DNA from: Fimbriimonadaceae bacterium
GTDB lineage: Bacteria > Armatimonadota > Fimbriimonadia > Fimbriimonadales > Fimbriimonadaceae
DNA length: 64,000 nucleotides
NCBI GenBank assembly: GCA_019694835.1
Contig: JAIBBE010000016.1
Coordinates: 124,001 to 188,000 of the forward strand
Reading direction: 5' to 3'
The first letter of the stretch is position 1. Every line of letters starts with the position of its first letter. Positions 1 to 8,901 of the stretch are shown here, piece by piece. The position numbers and the translations under genes were made by a program. Below the pieces are notes generated by a model. The model ran no database searches and was not told where the DNA came from. It saw nothing but the letters and a program-made list of their open reading frames with translations.

Positions 1-25
1 GCCAACGTCAGTAAACTAGAACGCC

Positions 26-715
26 ATGTACAACGCGCCCCCGGTTGGTCAGCCGCAGCCTCGCAGCGGCAACAAAACGCTGATGATCATCTTGCTGGTC
101 ATCGGAGTCCCTTGCCTGCTGTTCATCATCCTCGGCGTCGTCGGGGCTTGGAGCTGTTTCCGCTTGTTCCAGAACACGGTTATGCCGATGGCTAACTGTG
201 CCATTGCCTACGACGAAGTTCGCCAGGCGATGCGCAACTATGCGAAAGACCACGACGGCAAGCTTCCGAACGCGGCGACCTGGGAAGACGACATCCGCTC
301 GTACTACGCAAAGGTCGATTCGCTCGACGGTGCTCGAAAGGACATGCCGAGCGGATTCAAGTTCGAGAAGATGCCCCTGAACGGCCCATGGGGCTGTAAG
401 GTGGGCGAAAATGAAGTCACGGGCATGGCGTTCAACTCGGCTCTTTCGGGCAAGAAGCTCTCCGAGATCGACACACCGTACAGCACGATCCTCCTCTACG
501 AAGTGAAGAAGTCTGGCAAAAACCTGAACGGCCCCTACTCGCCCCCACCGCGCAGCGAAGCCCCCAAGCTCTTTGGCGAACCTCGAGAGTGGATGAGGAT
601 CTATGTCGAGGGCGAGGTTGACTTCAAGGCAAAGGGCCAGAATTCGTTCGGGCCAAGTCCAGGATCGGGAGCGGGAACCGGCACGACCTCAGGCGCAGGC
701 GCCGAGGGCAAGTAG
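26..715 (+). CDS. Membrane-anchored hypothetical protein
   Basis: No family is recognised with certainty. The 229-residue product begins with a Pro/Gly-rich stretch (residues 1-16), then one strong transmembrane helix at about residues 18-41, then an extracytoplasmic domain. The segment AMRNYAKDHDGKLPNA just after the helix resembles the beginning of the soluble core of type II secretion pseudopilins, but a prepilin leader is absent, so this is only a resemblance. The last 20 residues are Gly/Ser/Thr/Ala-rich and probably disordered. Only 25 bases of upstream sequence are visible, so its operon partners are unknown. It converges on plsC with a gap of 27 bases. Confidence 0.75.
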   Translation: MYNAPPVGQPQPRSGNKTLMIILLVIGVPCLLFIILGVVGAWSCFRLFQNTVMPMANCAIAYDEVRQAMRNYAKDHDGKLPNAATWEDDIRSYYAKVDSLDGARKDMPSGFKFEKMPLNGPWGCKVGENEVTGMAFNSALSGKKLSEIDTPYSTILLYEVKKSGKNLNGPYSPPPRSEAPKLFGEPREWMRIYVEGEVDFKAKGQNSFGPSPGSGAGTGTTSGAGAEGK

Positions 716-742
716 CGGACAACGGAGAGGTTAGGGAAGGGG

Positions 743-1396
743 TCAGGTCTCGAATTGGTCAGTGAGATTCCGGAGTTGGCTGTCGACCCAGGCCACGATC
801 TCCTCGATTTCGGCATCCTTGGGGAACTGCTTGACCTCGCCCCACTCCACCGAAACGCCGCCGAACGCGGGTCGCGGGGTCGTCGTGCCGTAGGGCATGA
901 TTCGCTGCGTTCCCCGCAAGCCGACACAGAGAATCGGGACTCCAGCCATCTTGGCGATGAGGCCGATGCCGGGCAGAATCGGCTGAAGCCGCCCGTCTTC
1001 GCTGAGCTGACCTTCCGGGAAAATACCCACACACTCGCCCGCCTTGAGCAGTTTGATCGCGTGCTTGATCGCTTGGCGATCCGGCTCTCCGCGCCGAACG
1101 GGGAAGGCCTTGAAGCGCCGAATGAACGAGCCGAGAATCTTCATTTCAAAGAGCTCACTCTTGGCCATGAAGTGAATGGGGCGGCGGCTGGCGTACCAAA
1201 TCACGACCGGATCCACGTCGGCGAGGTGGTTCGACAGAATCAGCAGCCCGCCCGTTTTGGGTACGCGATAGCGTCCTACGACCTTCACCGGTCCGAGCAG
1301 GAACATCAGGGGCCACAAGAGCGCAACCACGAACCAATGCGCATTGCGCGTGATCGGCCCGTGCCGCTCGATGGTGATCTCGTTTTCAGGCTTCAC
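743..1396 (-). CDS. plsC: 1-acyl-sn-glycerol-3-phosphate acyltransferase (PlsC family)
   Basis: Predicted to transfer an acyl chain to lysophosphatidic acid in phospholipid synthesis at the inner membrane. The 217-residue protein has the family's catalytic H-x4-D motif as NHLADVD (H57, D62) and the phosphate-binding FPEG motif at 126-129. A hydrophobic segment at about residues 20-38 suits membrane association. The length is normal for a short PlsC. Its ATG overlaps the purN stop codon by four bases (ATGA), so the two are translationally coupled at the end of a four-gene operon. Substrate choice within the acyltransferase family cannot be read from the sequence, so a related lysophospholipid acyltransferase is possible. 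Confidence 0.88.
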   Translation of the reverse strand: MKPENEITIERHGPITRNAHWFVVALLWPLMFLLGPVKVVGRYRVPKTGGLLILSNHLADVDPVVIWYASRRPIHFMAKSELFEMKILGSFIRRFKAFPVRRGEPDRQAIKHAIKLLKAGECVGIFPEGQLSEDGRLQPILPGIGLIAKMAGVPILCVGLRGTQRIMPYGTTTPRPAFGGVSVEWGEVKQFPKDAEIEEIVAWVDSQLRNLTDQFET

Positions 1397-2025
1397 GAGG
1401 CGATCAGCATCCTCACGGCTTCGATGTAGGCTTGGTGTTCCATGGGGGCAATCCGTGCGGCGAGCGTTTCCGGCGTGTCATCGGGCATGACCGGACACCG
1501 TTTTTGAACGAGGACGCGACCTTCATCATAGCGTGTATTGACCAAATGTACGGAGCAGCCGGATTCGAGTTCCCGATTTGCGATCACGGCCTCGTGGACA
1601 TGCCGTCCGTACATGCCCTTGCCACCGTATTTCGGCAGTAGCGACGGATGTACATTGAGAATGCGGTCCGGAAACGCCGCAAGCACCTCGAGCGGCAACA
1701 AGCGAAGGTATCCGGCGAGACAAATCAGATCCCACCGGTCGGCCTTAGCCAGGTCAAGCAACTCCTGTCCGTAGTTCTCATCCATGGGATTGATGACAGA
1801 TGTCCGCAAACCAAGCGCCGCAGCCCGCGCCAAACCGGGTGCCTCAGCCTTAGAGGCAATGACGCGCACAACTTGGGCGTCCAGCTCGCCGGAGCTGCAT
1901 GCGCCCGCAAGTGCGGCCATGTTCGACCCCGAACTCTTGGGACCAATGAATATCGCGAGGTCAAATGTACTTTCGCCGTCCCGGCGATTCCCCTCAGGCC
2001 CCGCTTTGTTCGAAGGTTGTTCCAC
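1393..2025 (-). CDS. purN: Phosphoribosylglycinamide formyltransferase with a repeat-derived N-terminus
   Basis: Catalyses transfer of a formyl group from 10-formyl-THF to GAR, step three of purine synthesis. The core carries SSGSN near the start, LNVHPSLLP (catalytic Asn and His) and a YDEG segment where the family's catalytic Asp lies. Normal PurN proteins start two or three residues before the first strand, here DLAIFIG. The DNA there has no ATG, GTG or TTG in frame. The only in-frame start upstream is GTG at 2025, inside a 62-base intergenic repeat, which adds a leader ending RRDGESTF. The GTG lies five bases after the stop of the upstream gene, with GGGGA about ten bases before it. The product is 210 residues. 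Confidence 0.85.
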   Translation of the reverse strand: MEQPSNKAGPEGNRRDGESTFDLAIFIGPKSSGSNMAALAGACSSGELDAQVVRVIASKAEAPGLARAAALGLRTSVINPMDENYGQELLDLAKADRWDLICLAGYLRLLPLEVLAAFPDRILNVHPSLLPKYGGKGMYGRHVHEAVIANRELESGCSVHLVNTRYDEGRVLVQKRCPVMPDDTPETLAARIAPMEHQAYIEAVRMLIAS

Positions 2026-2028
2026 GGC
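1967..2028 (-). repeat. 62-bp REP-like element, copy A
   Basis: Nearly identical (3 mismatches) to 3376-3437. It contains the palindromic core CGCCGTCCCGGCG at 1974-1986 and lies between a co-directional gene pair. Read on the minus strand it is open and encodes the first 20 residues of the purN product. Confidence 0.9.
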
Positions 2029-2030
2029 TG

Positions 2031-3371
2031 CTAATTCCCCGCCGGTCCAATGAGCATGGCGAGGCCGAACATCTCTTGGTTCAGGGCGTTGCCGAAGGGG
2101 ATCGGCTTGGGCTCTTTGCCGTTGTTCAGGCCGCTGTGCTTGCTGTTGTCATAGAGGAATTCAGCGACGACCTTCGACCCTTTCGGCAGGCCGACCGGGG
2201 TCCGGAACAGGTAACTCCCCGCCCAATACGGGTCCCAGGTGTAGATCGACAGGATCGTCGACTCATCTCCGCTCGACGTCTTCAATGTCACGTTCATCCG
2301 TACGCAGTAGAATCGCGCCTCGGGGTAGAGGCCATACAGCAGGCTGTCGCTCGGCACCGTGTAGCTTTGGGTGAGGGTCGGGCTGTCCTCGGGATTGATC
2401 GTATAGCTCGGGATCGTGAGGTTGACCCACTTCACCCCCGAGGGCGGTTCGGTCGAGAAGTAGAACGCAATCTCGACGTTCGCGTCTTCGGGCTTGCCGG
2501 TCGGCTGGTAGAGAACTTGCACGGCAAGGTCTTTGGAGGTCACATCGAACGGGGCCATGCGGGGGAACCAGGGGTCGCAGCCTTGCGCCCAGGTCGCGAC
2601 GAGGTCGAGCGAGGTGCGAAGGACTGGGCGCAGGGAGCCGAAAGTCTCGAAGCCGCCGCCCTTGTCCTTCTTCGAGAGGGCTCGCTTGGGGTCTTGGGCG
2701 ATTACGACTTGGCGGACCGCTTTGGGGGCCGCCGGCCGGACGTCGACCGCGCGGAGGCGCTTGCCGAACAGCTTTCCAGCCGGAAGCGAGTAGGCCATCC
2801 AGTACGCGCGCCCTTCATCGAGGACCGGCTTGGGCTTGGGCAGGGACAGCACGAGATCGGGCTTGCCGAGCGCCCAATCGGTGGGAGGCTTGAACTCGGG
2901 CGGCGCATCTTTGGCGTCGCCCTCCGGCATCCCGAGCCGCACCCACTCTTGGATCATCACGATCTCCTCGTCAGTTAAGGCGTCTTGCGAGGCGACCATG
3001 CCGTAGTCGGAGGTGCCATCGGTCGGGGGCATGCGCCGCACCATGGCTTCCTGCCGAATCAGCCCGGCCCGCTTCTTAACCTCGGCATAGGTGATCAACG
3101 AGAACGGCGCGTGGCCATCGGGCACGTGGCACTTGAGGCACTTCTTGGCGAGCAGCCAAGCGATGTCCTTGGTGAAGGTCGGGTCGCCCTGGGTTGCGGG
3201 CTGGTTCTTGCCCGGGGGGTCATGCTGTTGCCCGTCACCCGCACCCCACCACCCGATTCCCAGAAAGAGGGCGAACAGAAGGGGTGGCATTGGACGACAA
3301 GCTTTGACAAACCAGCGACCCGGATGCACCGACTCCCGTGCTCTAAGAAACGCGAATAGCCAGCGCACCAT
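2031..3371 (-). CDS. Secreted heme-c protein with a PHM-like C-terminal domain
   Basis: A 446-residue secreted or membrane-anchored protein. The chosen ATG (MVRW) follows directly after repeat copy B; an N-terminal hydrophobic segment (about residues 28-44) acts as signal or anchor. A single C-x-x-C-H heme site (CLKCH) lies at about residue 80, followed by the RRMPPT motif usual in planctomycete-type cytochromes. The C-terminal third (LPKGSKVVAEFLYDNS) resembles the C-terminal domain of copper type II ascorbate-dependent monooxygenases, but the usual H-x-H-x-R-G copper-ligand stretch is replaced by ARFYCVRM, so copper chemistry is doubtful. It sits between a DUF1501 gene and purN in one transcription unit. 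Electron transfer or a structural role is an inference. Confidence 0.8.
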   Translation of the reverse strand: MVRWLFAFLRARESVHPGRWFVKACRPMPPLLFALFLGIGWWGAGDGQQHDPPGKNQPATQGDPTFTKDIAWLLAKKCLKCHVPDGHAPFSLITYAEVKKRAGLIRQEAMVRRMPPTDGTSDYGMVASQDALTDEEIVMIQEWVRLGMPEGDAKDAPPEFKPPTDWALGKPDLVLSLPKPKPVLDEGRAYWMAYSLPAGKLFGKRLRAVDVRPAAPKAVRQVVIAQDPKRALSKKDKGGGFETFGSLRPVLRTSLDLVATWAQGCDPWFPRMAPFDVTSKDLAVQVLYQPTGKPEDANVEIAFYFSTEPPSGVKWVNLTIPSYTINPEDSPTLTQSYTVPSDSLLYGLYPEARFYCVRMNVTLKTSSGDESTILSIYTWDPYWAGSYLFRTPVGLPKGSKVVAEFLYDNSKHSGLNNGKEPKPIPFGNALNQEMFGLAMLIGPAGN

Positions 3372-3375
3372 GAAA

Positions 3376-3437
3376 GTACTTTCGCCGTCCCGGCGATTCC
3401 CCTCCGGCCCTGCTTTGTTCGAAGGCTGTTCCACGGC
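3376..3437 (-). repeat. 62-bp REP-like element, copy B
   Basis: Second copy of the element at 1967-2028, core palindrome at 3383-3395, placed between the DUF1501 gene and the heme-c gene. It is in frame with the heme-c gene, so the same leader could be translated there too, but a native ATG exists just after it. Confidence 0.9.
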
Positions 3438-3440
3438 GGT

Positions 3441-4901
3441 TTAGGCGACGAGTTTCGTCACGACGTTCCCGAACACGTCGGTCAGGCGGAAGTTTCGACC
3501 CTGACTGCGATAGGTGACCTTCGTGTGGTCAAGTCCCATCAGGTGGAGGATGGTCGCGTGCAGGTCATGGACATCGACTGGGTCCTCGACGACGTTGTAG
3601 CCGAGTTCGTCAGTCTGGCCGAGCGACAGACCCGCTTTGACTCCGCCGCCCGCCATCCAGATCGTAAACGCGCGCGGATGGTGGTCGCGACCCGGAAACG
3701 GCGAGCCGCCCCGGCCCTCGTTGATTGGCGTTCGCCCGAACTCCCCCGACCAGATCACGAGCGTCTCGTCGAGGAGTCCACGCTGTTTGAGGTCTTTGAT
3801 CAGCGCGGCTGCTGGCTGGTCGATCTGGCGACACATCTCGGGCAGACCGTGCTTGATGTCGTTGCCCTCGCTGTCGCCGTGGTGGTCCCAGCCGCGATGG
3901 TAAAGCTGTACGAACCGAACGCCTTTCTCGACCAGCCGACGAGCGAGGAGGCAGTTGTTGGCGAAGCTGGCTTTGCCTGGGTCCGTGCCGTACATCTCGT
4001 GGATCGCCTTGGGCTCCTTCGCGATCTCCATGAGTTCGGGGACGCTGGACTGCATTCGGTAGGCAAGCTCGTACTGGGCGATGCGGGTCTCGATTTCGGG
4101 ATCGCCCACCGCGAGGTGCTGCATCTGGTTGAGGTCGCGCAGTGCATCAAGGGTGTCGCGCCGAATCTCGCGGGTCACACCGTCCGGGTCGGTGACGAAG
4201 AGCACCGGCTCGCCCTTTGACCGGAATTCCACGCCCTGATAAACGCTCGGCAAGAATCCGCTTCCCCAGCACGACTTGCCGCCGTCGGGGTTGTTCACAC
4301 CTGAAATCAGGACGACGAACCCAGGCAGATCCGCGTTCTCGGAGCCCAGTCCATAGGTCAGCCACGACCCCATACTCGGTCGTCCCGGGACTTGGAATCC
4401 GGTGTTCATGAAGAGCTGAGCCGGCGCGTGGTTGAACTGGCTCGTGCTCAGCGATCGCACCACCGCAACCTCGTCGGCAATCTCCTTGAAGTGGGGCAGG
4501 AGTTCGCTGACGACCTGCCCCGACTTGCCGACCTTCTCAAACTTGTATGGGGAGCCGAGCAGGCGGGGCTTGCCTCGAATGAACGCAAATCGCTCGCCCT
4601 TAAGAAGCTCTTCGGGGCAGTCCTGACCGTCGTACTTCTGCAGCATCGGCTTCCGATCGAACATGTCGATCTGCGACGGCGCGCCCGCCATAAAAAGGTA
4701 GATGACCGACTTGGCTTTCGGCGCGAAGTGCGGAATCCTAGGGGCGAGCGGGTCCTGTCGCTTCTTCTCTTGCTGCAGAGCGGCGAGGAGGGGCGTCGAC
4801 ATCATCGATGTCAACGCCAAGCCGCCGATGCCGTAGCCGATTTCCTTGAAGAAGGTCCGCCGCGTCATGCGGCGCAAGAGTTCGCGTTCGAATTCGTTCA
4901 T
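3441..4901 (-). CDS. DUF1501 family protein, Tat-exported
   Basis: A 486-residue member of the DUF1501 (sulfatase-like, alkaline-phosphatase fold) family. The N-terminus holds a twin-arginine signal, [17 protein letters not shown] at about residues 14-30, predicting export in folded form. Later sequence such as [19 protein letters not shown] and GRDHHP is typical of the family. In planctomycetes and related phyla these genes commonly sit next to heme-c proteins, as here, where the heme-c gene follows after the repeat. The substrate is unknown for the family. The gene is probably first in the operon running to plsC. Confidence 0.9.
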   Translation of the reverse strand: MNEFERELLRRMTRRTFFKEIGYGIGGLALTSMMSTPLLAALQQEKKRQDPLAPRIPHFAPKAKSVIYLFMAGAPSQIDMFDRKPMLQKYDGQDCPEELLKGERFAFIRGKPRLLGSPYKFEKVGKSGQVVSELLPHFKEIADEVAVVRSLSTSQFNHAPAQLFMNTGFQVPGRPSMGSWLTYGLGSENADLPGFVVLISGVNNPDGGKSCWGSGFLPSVYQGVEFRSKGEPVLFVTDPDGVTREIRRDTLDALRDLNQMQHLAVGDPEIETRIAQYELAYRMQSSVPELMEIAKEPKAIHEMYGTDPGKASFANNCLLARRLVEKGVRFVQLYHRGWDHHGDSEGNDIKHGLPEMCRQIDQPAAALIKDLKQRGLLDETLVIWSGEFGRTPINEGRGGSPFPGRDHHPRAFTIWMAGGGVKAGLSLGQTDELGYNVVEDPVDVHDLHATILHLMGLDHTKVTYRSQGRNFRLTDVFGNVVTKLVA

Positions 4902-4960
4902 TCGTGTAGGTTTAGTTTAGCCGAGGATAGGTGAAACCGCTCGCCGTTCCTGCTCAGTAC

Positions 4961-5350
4961 CTAAATCGTCGCAAAACGAACCCGCGTCCAATTCAACACG
5001 TTGTCCTCGGCGACTAACTCAACCAAGTAGTCGCCAGGGCGATCGATCGGGCAGACGCCCCCCATATTAAGCATCAGCCAGTCGCTGACCGTCGCTCCGC
5101 TCGGCCCCCGATGGACATCGGCCAAGAGCGGAAGCTGCCAGACGAGACGCCCGTCATCGTCGAGGATTCGCGTGATGAGCTCACGGTCGGCATCGATGGG
5201 ATCCCACTCGATCTCGATTGCCAGAACCAAGGGCGGAAACGGAGCCGGATAGTGGTTCGGGCGGACGACGCGGATGATCGCGGTCAGCATCATCGTGCCG
5301 TCAATCAATTGGGCCGCGTGTCGGCACAGCTTGAAGACCGGAACGTGCAA
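4961..5350 (-). CDS. DUF6941 family protein
   Basis: A small protein of 129 residues when started at TTG 5350, one base after the stop codon of the AAA ATPase gene; a longer reading from 5413 would overlap that gene by 62 bases and adds low-complexity residues. The pattern of a leading strand (VPVFKLCRHA), then LIDGTMMLTAIIRVV and PAPFPPLVLAIEIEW fits the DUF6941 family, found in many actinobacteria and armatimonads. No function is known. The tight spacing suggests it is co-translated with the ATPase. Confidence 0.7.
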   Translation of the reverse strand: MHVPVFKLCRHAAQLIDGTMMLTAIIRVVRPNHYPAPFPPLVLAIEIEWDPIDADRELITRILDDDGRLVWQLPLLADVHRGPSGATVSDWLMLNMGGVCPIDRPGDYLVELVAEDNVLNWTRVRFATI

Positions 5351-5351
5351 G

Positions 5352-6857
5352 CTAGTCTTCCTTCCGCTTGGCGGCGGGGCGAGCGCGCAACTGGGCCCAG
5401 GTCCGCAGTTCATCGATTTCTTCGGACATCATGACGCTCAAAGGAACGCTCGACGCGGCTTCCTTGATGAGGTCGGCGGGCTTGAGCTCGCGGTCTTCGT
5501 CGAATGCGCCAAGAAGACCTCCCACGACCACCTGTTCGATTTCGGCTCCGCTGAATCCGTCCGTTTTGGCGGCGAGTTCGGCGAGCTTGAACTTGGAGGG
5601 ATCGCGCTTGCGCTTTCGCAGGTGGATCGCGAAAATGTCTTGGCGCTCCTTCTTGTCGGGCAGATCGATGAAGAAGATTTCGTCGAAACGTCCTTTTCGG
5701 AGGAGTTCGGGCGGGAGGGCGGTCACGTCGTTGGCAGTGGCGATGAGGAAGACCGGCTTGGTCTTCTCCTGCATCCAGGTGAGGAAGGTCGAGAACACTC
5801 GCGCAGTCGTTCCGCTGTCGGATACGCCTGACCCGCCGACGCCGGCGAAGCCCTTCTCCAACTCGTCCGCCCAAAGGACGCACGGCGCGACCGATTCCGC
5901 GACCTTGATCGCCCGGCGAATATTCTCTTCGCTCTGCCCGACGAGGCTCCCGAAGATGCGCCCCACGTCCATCTTGAGCATCGGCAGGTTCCATTGAGCA
6001 GCGATGGCTTTGGCGACGAGCGACTTTCCGCAGCCTTGGACACCAAGCAGCAGAACGCCTTTGGGGACCGGGATTCCAAATTCCTTGGCCTTATCGGTAA
6101 AGCCCTTGCGCCGTTTGCCCAGCCATTCTTTAAGCAGTTCTAGTCCGCCGACATCCTCCAGCCGGTCAACGGCGGGGTAGTACTCCAAAAGCCCCGACTT
6201 TCGGACGATCTGCTTCTTCTCTTCTAGGATCACGTCGACATCGAGCTTGCGATGCTCGACCAGGCTGCGGGCAAAGGCTGATTCGATTTCGTCGATGGTG
6301 AGGCCTTGGGCGGACTTAACGAGCACCTCCCGTTGTTCGGGCGACACATTCGTGTCGATCGCTGGATTGTCCTTGACCGCCGCCAGCACCGCATCCAACT
6401 GCGCGCCAATATCCTTCGCAACCGGCAACGGAAAGTCCATGACCGTGACGTCCTTTTCAAGTTCAGTCGGAAGACTGAGCACCGGGCCGAGGAGAATGAG
6501 GGTCTGGGCTTTGACTCGAAGCCGCGACGAGAGGTCGCGCAGCAAGCGGATGACGCGGGAATCCCTCATGTAAGGGTGGAAATCCTTGAGGAGGAAGACA
6601 GTGTATTCGGGTGCTTCGTGGGCGAGGGCAAGCGCCTCCAGTTCACCGGGGAGTCCGCCACCCGGTTTGACGGGTCCGCTCGTCCGATTAACCTGGGGCT
6701 TCATGCCTTGGGTCACGGACCAGGTGTGCAGGGTTCTCTTGAGTTTTTCGCAGACTCCGCGAACGGCCTCCTCGACCCGGGCTTCCTCCCAAGACACGAC
6801 ATACAAGATGGGGTACTTGGCCCGGATCAGGACCTCGATTTCACGCGCGGCATCCAT
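5352..6857 (-). CDS. Ycf46-like AAA+ ATPase
   Basis: A 501-residue AAA+ ATPase. The N-terminal ~225 residues form the helical and RecA-like non-catalytic region typical of Ycf46 proteins; the AAA module follows with Walker A GVQGCGKS at about 272-279, Walker B CVLWADELE at 326-334 (Ala replaces the more usual Ile in W-I-D-E), and the sensor and arginine-finger segment ATANDVTALPPELLRKGRFDE (given in part: RKGRFDE). Ycf46 is linked to regulation of photosynthesis in cyanobacteria, but its homologues in heterotrophs have no settled role. The start chosen is ATG 6857; an in-frame TTG six bases upstream is also possible. It is divergent from the SARP-like regulator. Confidence 0.88.
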   Translation of the reverse strand: MDAAREIEVLIRAKYPILYVVSWEEARVEEAVRGVCEKLKRTLHTWSVTQGMKPQVNRTSGPVKPGGGLPGELEALALAHEAPEYTVFLLKDFHPYMRDSRVIRLLRDLSSRLRVKAQTLILLGPVLSLPTELEKDVTVMDFPLPVAKDIGAQLDAVLAAVKDNPAIDTNVSPEQREVLVKSAQGLTIDEIESAFARSLVEHRKLDVDVILEEKKQIVRKSGLLEYYPAVDRLEDVGGLELLKEWLGKRRKGFTDKAKEFGIPVPKGVLLLGVQGCGKSLVAKAIAAQWNLPMLKMDVGRIFGSLVGQSEENIRRAIKVAESVAPCVLWADELEKGFAGVGGSGVSDSGTTARVFSTFLTWMQEKTKPVFLIATANDVTALPPELLRKGRFDEIFFIDLPDKKERQDIFAIHLRKRKRDPSKFKLAELAAKTDGFSGAEIEQVVVGGLLGAFDEDRELKPADLIKEAASSVPLSVMMSEEIDELRTWAQLRARPAAKRKED

Positions 6858-6914
6858 TCGCAAGGATGCTACCTTTCGCGTGGCCGTTTCGATTCAGACG
6901 CAGGTCCGATTCTG

Positions 6915-6926
6915 TACACTGAATCT
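6915..6926 (+). promoter_or_regulatory. Leaderless-type -10 element of the SARP-like gene
   Basis: TACACT followed by six bases and then the ATG at 6927. This spacing would put transcription start at or next to the start codon. Confidence 0.5.
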
Positions 6927-8717
6927 ATGCATCCAGAGGATGGGCTCGACCCGTGGAGGCACCAGTTCGAGCGAGCACTGGAACGCGGCGATGAAGCATT
7001 CGTCGCCCGAAAACTCGATGCGTGGTCCCGAGAGGGTGCTGTTCAAGAGCACGCGTACAGCGCTTACTACGATCGACTTTCGCCTTCCACTTGCGCCGCG
7101 TTCCCGCATCTCGCCCGCCACCGTGCCCAACGAGCTCTGGAGCGAGAGCGGGTCGTGGAAGCGCTTGATTGGCTGGAAATCGCTCGATCGAGTCTTCAGA
7201 GCGAAGATGCGACGACCGCGGTGGACTTGAGCATCGATGAGGCTCTGATCCTTCGAGAAGACGGGCGCTGGCAGGAGTCGATTGCCCTGCTTGACCGCGT
7301 TGAGAGGGAATCCGTCCTCTTGGATCGGCAAAAGCTGCGGGTCGCCAACATGCGGGCGGTCATCGCGATATCGTCCCAGCACGACTACCCCCTGGCAGCG
7401 AATCTCTTCGAATCTATTGTGGATCTCTCGCAGAAGCAGTCCGACAAGACCTCGCTCCTGACCGCTCTGATCAACCAAGCGCTATCAGTTCATCGGTTTT
7501 CGGGTCGGTTTGACCGCATGTTGGAAGCTGCCGATGAGATTGTGAGAATCTATCGCGGCGACGTTCCCGACATCGATCGCATCTACGTTGCCCGGATTCG
7601 CGCCCGGGCGGCGGTCGAAAGCTGCCATCCGGAGGCTTCAGCGCTGGCTCAGGGCTATCTCGACGAGGCACGGGTGAGCCCCTGGGCCAAGGGAGATGCG
7701 CTCGTGTTTAGTGCTTTCGATAGGCTCAATTCTGCCCTCGGTAGCCACCGAAAGGCTTATGACGACGAGTCTGTGCAAGACGTCCTGTCCCGCTTGCGTG
7801 AGGTCGAACTGCAGGTGACTCCGACATCGGTCGACCTGATGCTGGCTTCTGCGGCGCGCCTGCGGGCGGAAGCGATGGGGTCCATTGAGTCCACCTCGTC
7901 CACCGTCGACCAATTTGCGAGACGAGTGCATCACGAACCCTTCTGGCGATGCTGGGGGCTGTGTGAGCAGGCGCACTCATGCTTAATCTCCGGAGATAGG
8001 GCCCGCGTTGAAGAAGTGGCGGGTGAGGCACTCGCCCTTGCCGAACAGCACGGATTCGGGTTTGAGCGGTTCCTTGCGACCGTGATTCTGGCCGCGAGCT
8101 CGGGCTCACCCAAACGTTGCTGGGCGGCAATAAGGCTGATGCAGGAAGGGGGATATGAGCGGGTGCTTCTTGTCAGGTTTGCACCTTACGCTGAACTCGT
8201 CCTCCAGGGCAGCCTTAGCATCAGTTCCGACCCGAGTTTCGAGGCCGGACTTCTTGACGCCCTGGGTTCTCAGGCCATCCGGGTATCGGTTTTCGGGGGT
8301 CTCGTCGTTTGGATAGGGGCGCGACGCCTCACCGATAAGGACTGGGGTCGACCCCGGAGTCGCGCCCTGTTTGCCTATCTCGTGCTCCGGAGCGGTACCG
8401 CCGCCACTTACGATGAAGCGGCCTGTGCGCTATGGCCTGATCTGAACGAGAAAATGGCCCGCCAGAGTTTGCTGAATGCCCTGACCCATCTTCGAAAAGC
8501 CCTCGGAACCTCGATCGTGGATACGGGGCACAACCTCATTCGACTGCGTTCCGACCTTTGGATCGACCTCAAGTTGTTGCTCGCTTCGAAGAATCCCGAT
8601 GAGAGCCTGCGTGAATTGGCTGAGCAGCCGTTGCTCCCCGAGTATGCCTATGAGGATTGGTTCGCGGATCAGCGGATCGAGCTGGAGGGGCGCATCCAGG
8701 GCTTGATGACGCACTAA
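6927..8717 (+). CDS. SARP-like regulator with C-terminal winged helix
   Basis: A 596-residue putative transcription regulator. The first ~440 residues are helical and TPR-like (ALEWLEIARSS-type repeats). The C-terminal ~145 residues (from IRVSVFGG) match the OmpR-type winged helix plus the start of the bacterial transcriptional activation domain: RSRALFAYLVLR, ALWPDL and ARQSLLNALTHLRKAL are typical. In classical SARP proteins this domain is N-terminal; here the order is reversed. The start ATG 6927 sits directly behind TACACT plus six bases; the longer open frame upstream is only antisense of the ATPase gene. The target is unknown; the downstream secreted dockerin-like gene is a candidate. 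Confidence 0.82.
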   Translation: MHPEDGLDPWRHQFERALERGDEAFVARKLDAWSREGAVQEHAYSAYYDRLSPSTCAAFPHLARHRAQRALERERVVEALDWLEIARSSLQSEDATTAVDLSIDEALILREDGRWQESIALLDRVERESVLLDRQKLRVANMRAVIAISSQHDYPLAANLFESIVDLSQKQSDKTSLLTALINQALSVHRFSGRFDRMLEAADEIVRIYRGDVPDIDRIYVARIRARAAVESCHPEASALAQGYLDEARVSPWAKGDALVFSAFDRLNSALGSHRKAYDDESVQDVLSRLREVELQVTPTSVDLMLASAARLRAEAMGSIESTSSTVDQFARRVHHEPFWRCWGLCEQAHSCLISGDRARVEEVAGEALALAEQHGFGFERFLATVILAASSGSPKRCWAAIRLMQEGGYERVLLVRFAPYAELVLQGSLSISSDPSFEAGLLDALGSQAIRVSVFGGLVVWIGARRLTDKDWGRPRSRALFAYLVLRSGTAATYDEAACALWPDLNEKMARQSLLNALTHLRKALGTSIVDTGHNLIRLRSDLWIDLKLLLASKNPDESLRELAEQPLLPEYAYEDWFADQRIELEGRIQGLMTH

Positions 8718-8730
8718 TCACTTGCATGAG

Positions 8731-8870
8731 GGGAATCGCCGGGACTGCGAAAGTACATTGGTCAGTGGCGAAAGTACCTGGAATCATCTGCTCCTGACGA
8801 ATCCACTGATCAGTTGCTTCGGGGAATCGCCGGGACGGCGAAAGTACTTTGATTGACGGCGAAAGTACTT
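8731..8870 (+). repeat. Cluster of REP-like elements
   Basis: Two full copies with cores at 8737-8749 (one substitution, CGCCGGGACTGCG) and 8828-8840 (perfect), each followed within about 30 bases by a second partial copy keeping only GGCGAAAGTAC (8767-8777 and 8858-8868). It fills the 184-base gap between the regulator and the secreted protein gene. Confidence 0.85.
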
Positions 8871-8901
8871 GATTAGTGGTTGATTATTGGCCTCGTGTTC
8901 A

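Noticed and set aside
7..25. Upstream promoter of the first gene
   Set aside because: Only 25 bases precede the ATG; TAAACT is visible but too little sequence exists to support a call.
1965..2978. Long plus-strand open frame (337 codons)
   Set aside because: It is antisense of the heme-c gene, which has clear heme, signal and domain features; the start is created by the repeat.
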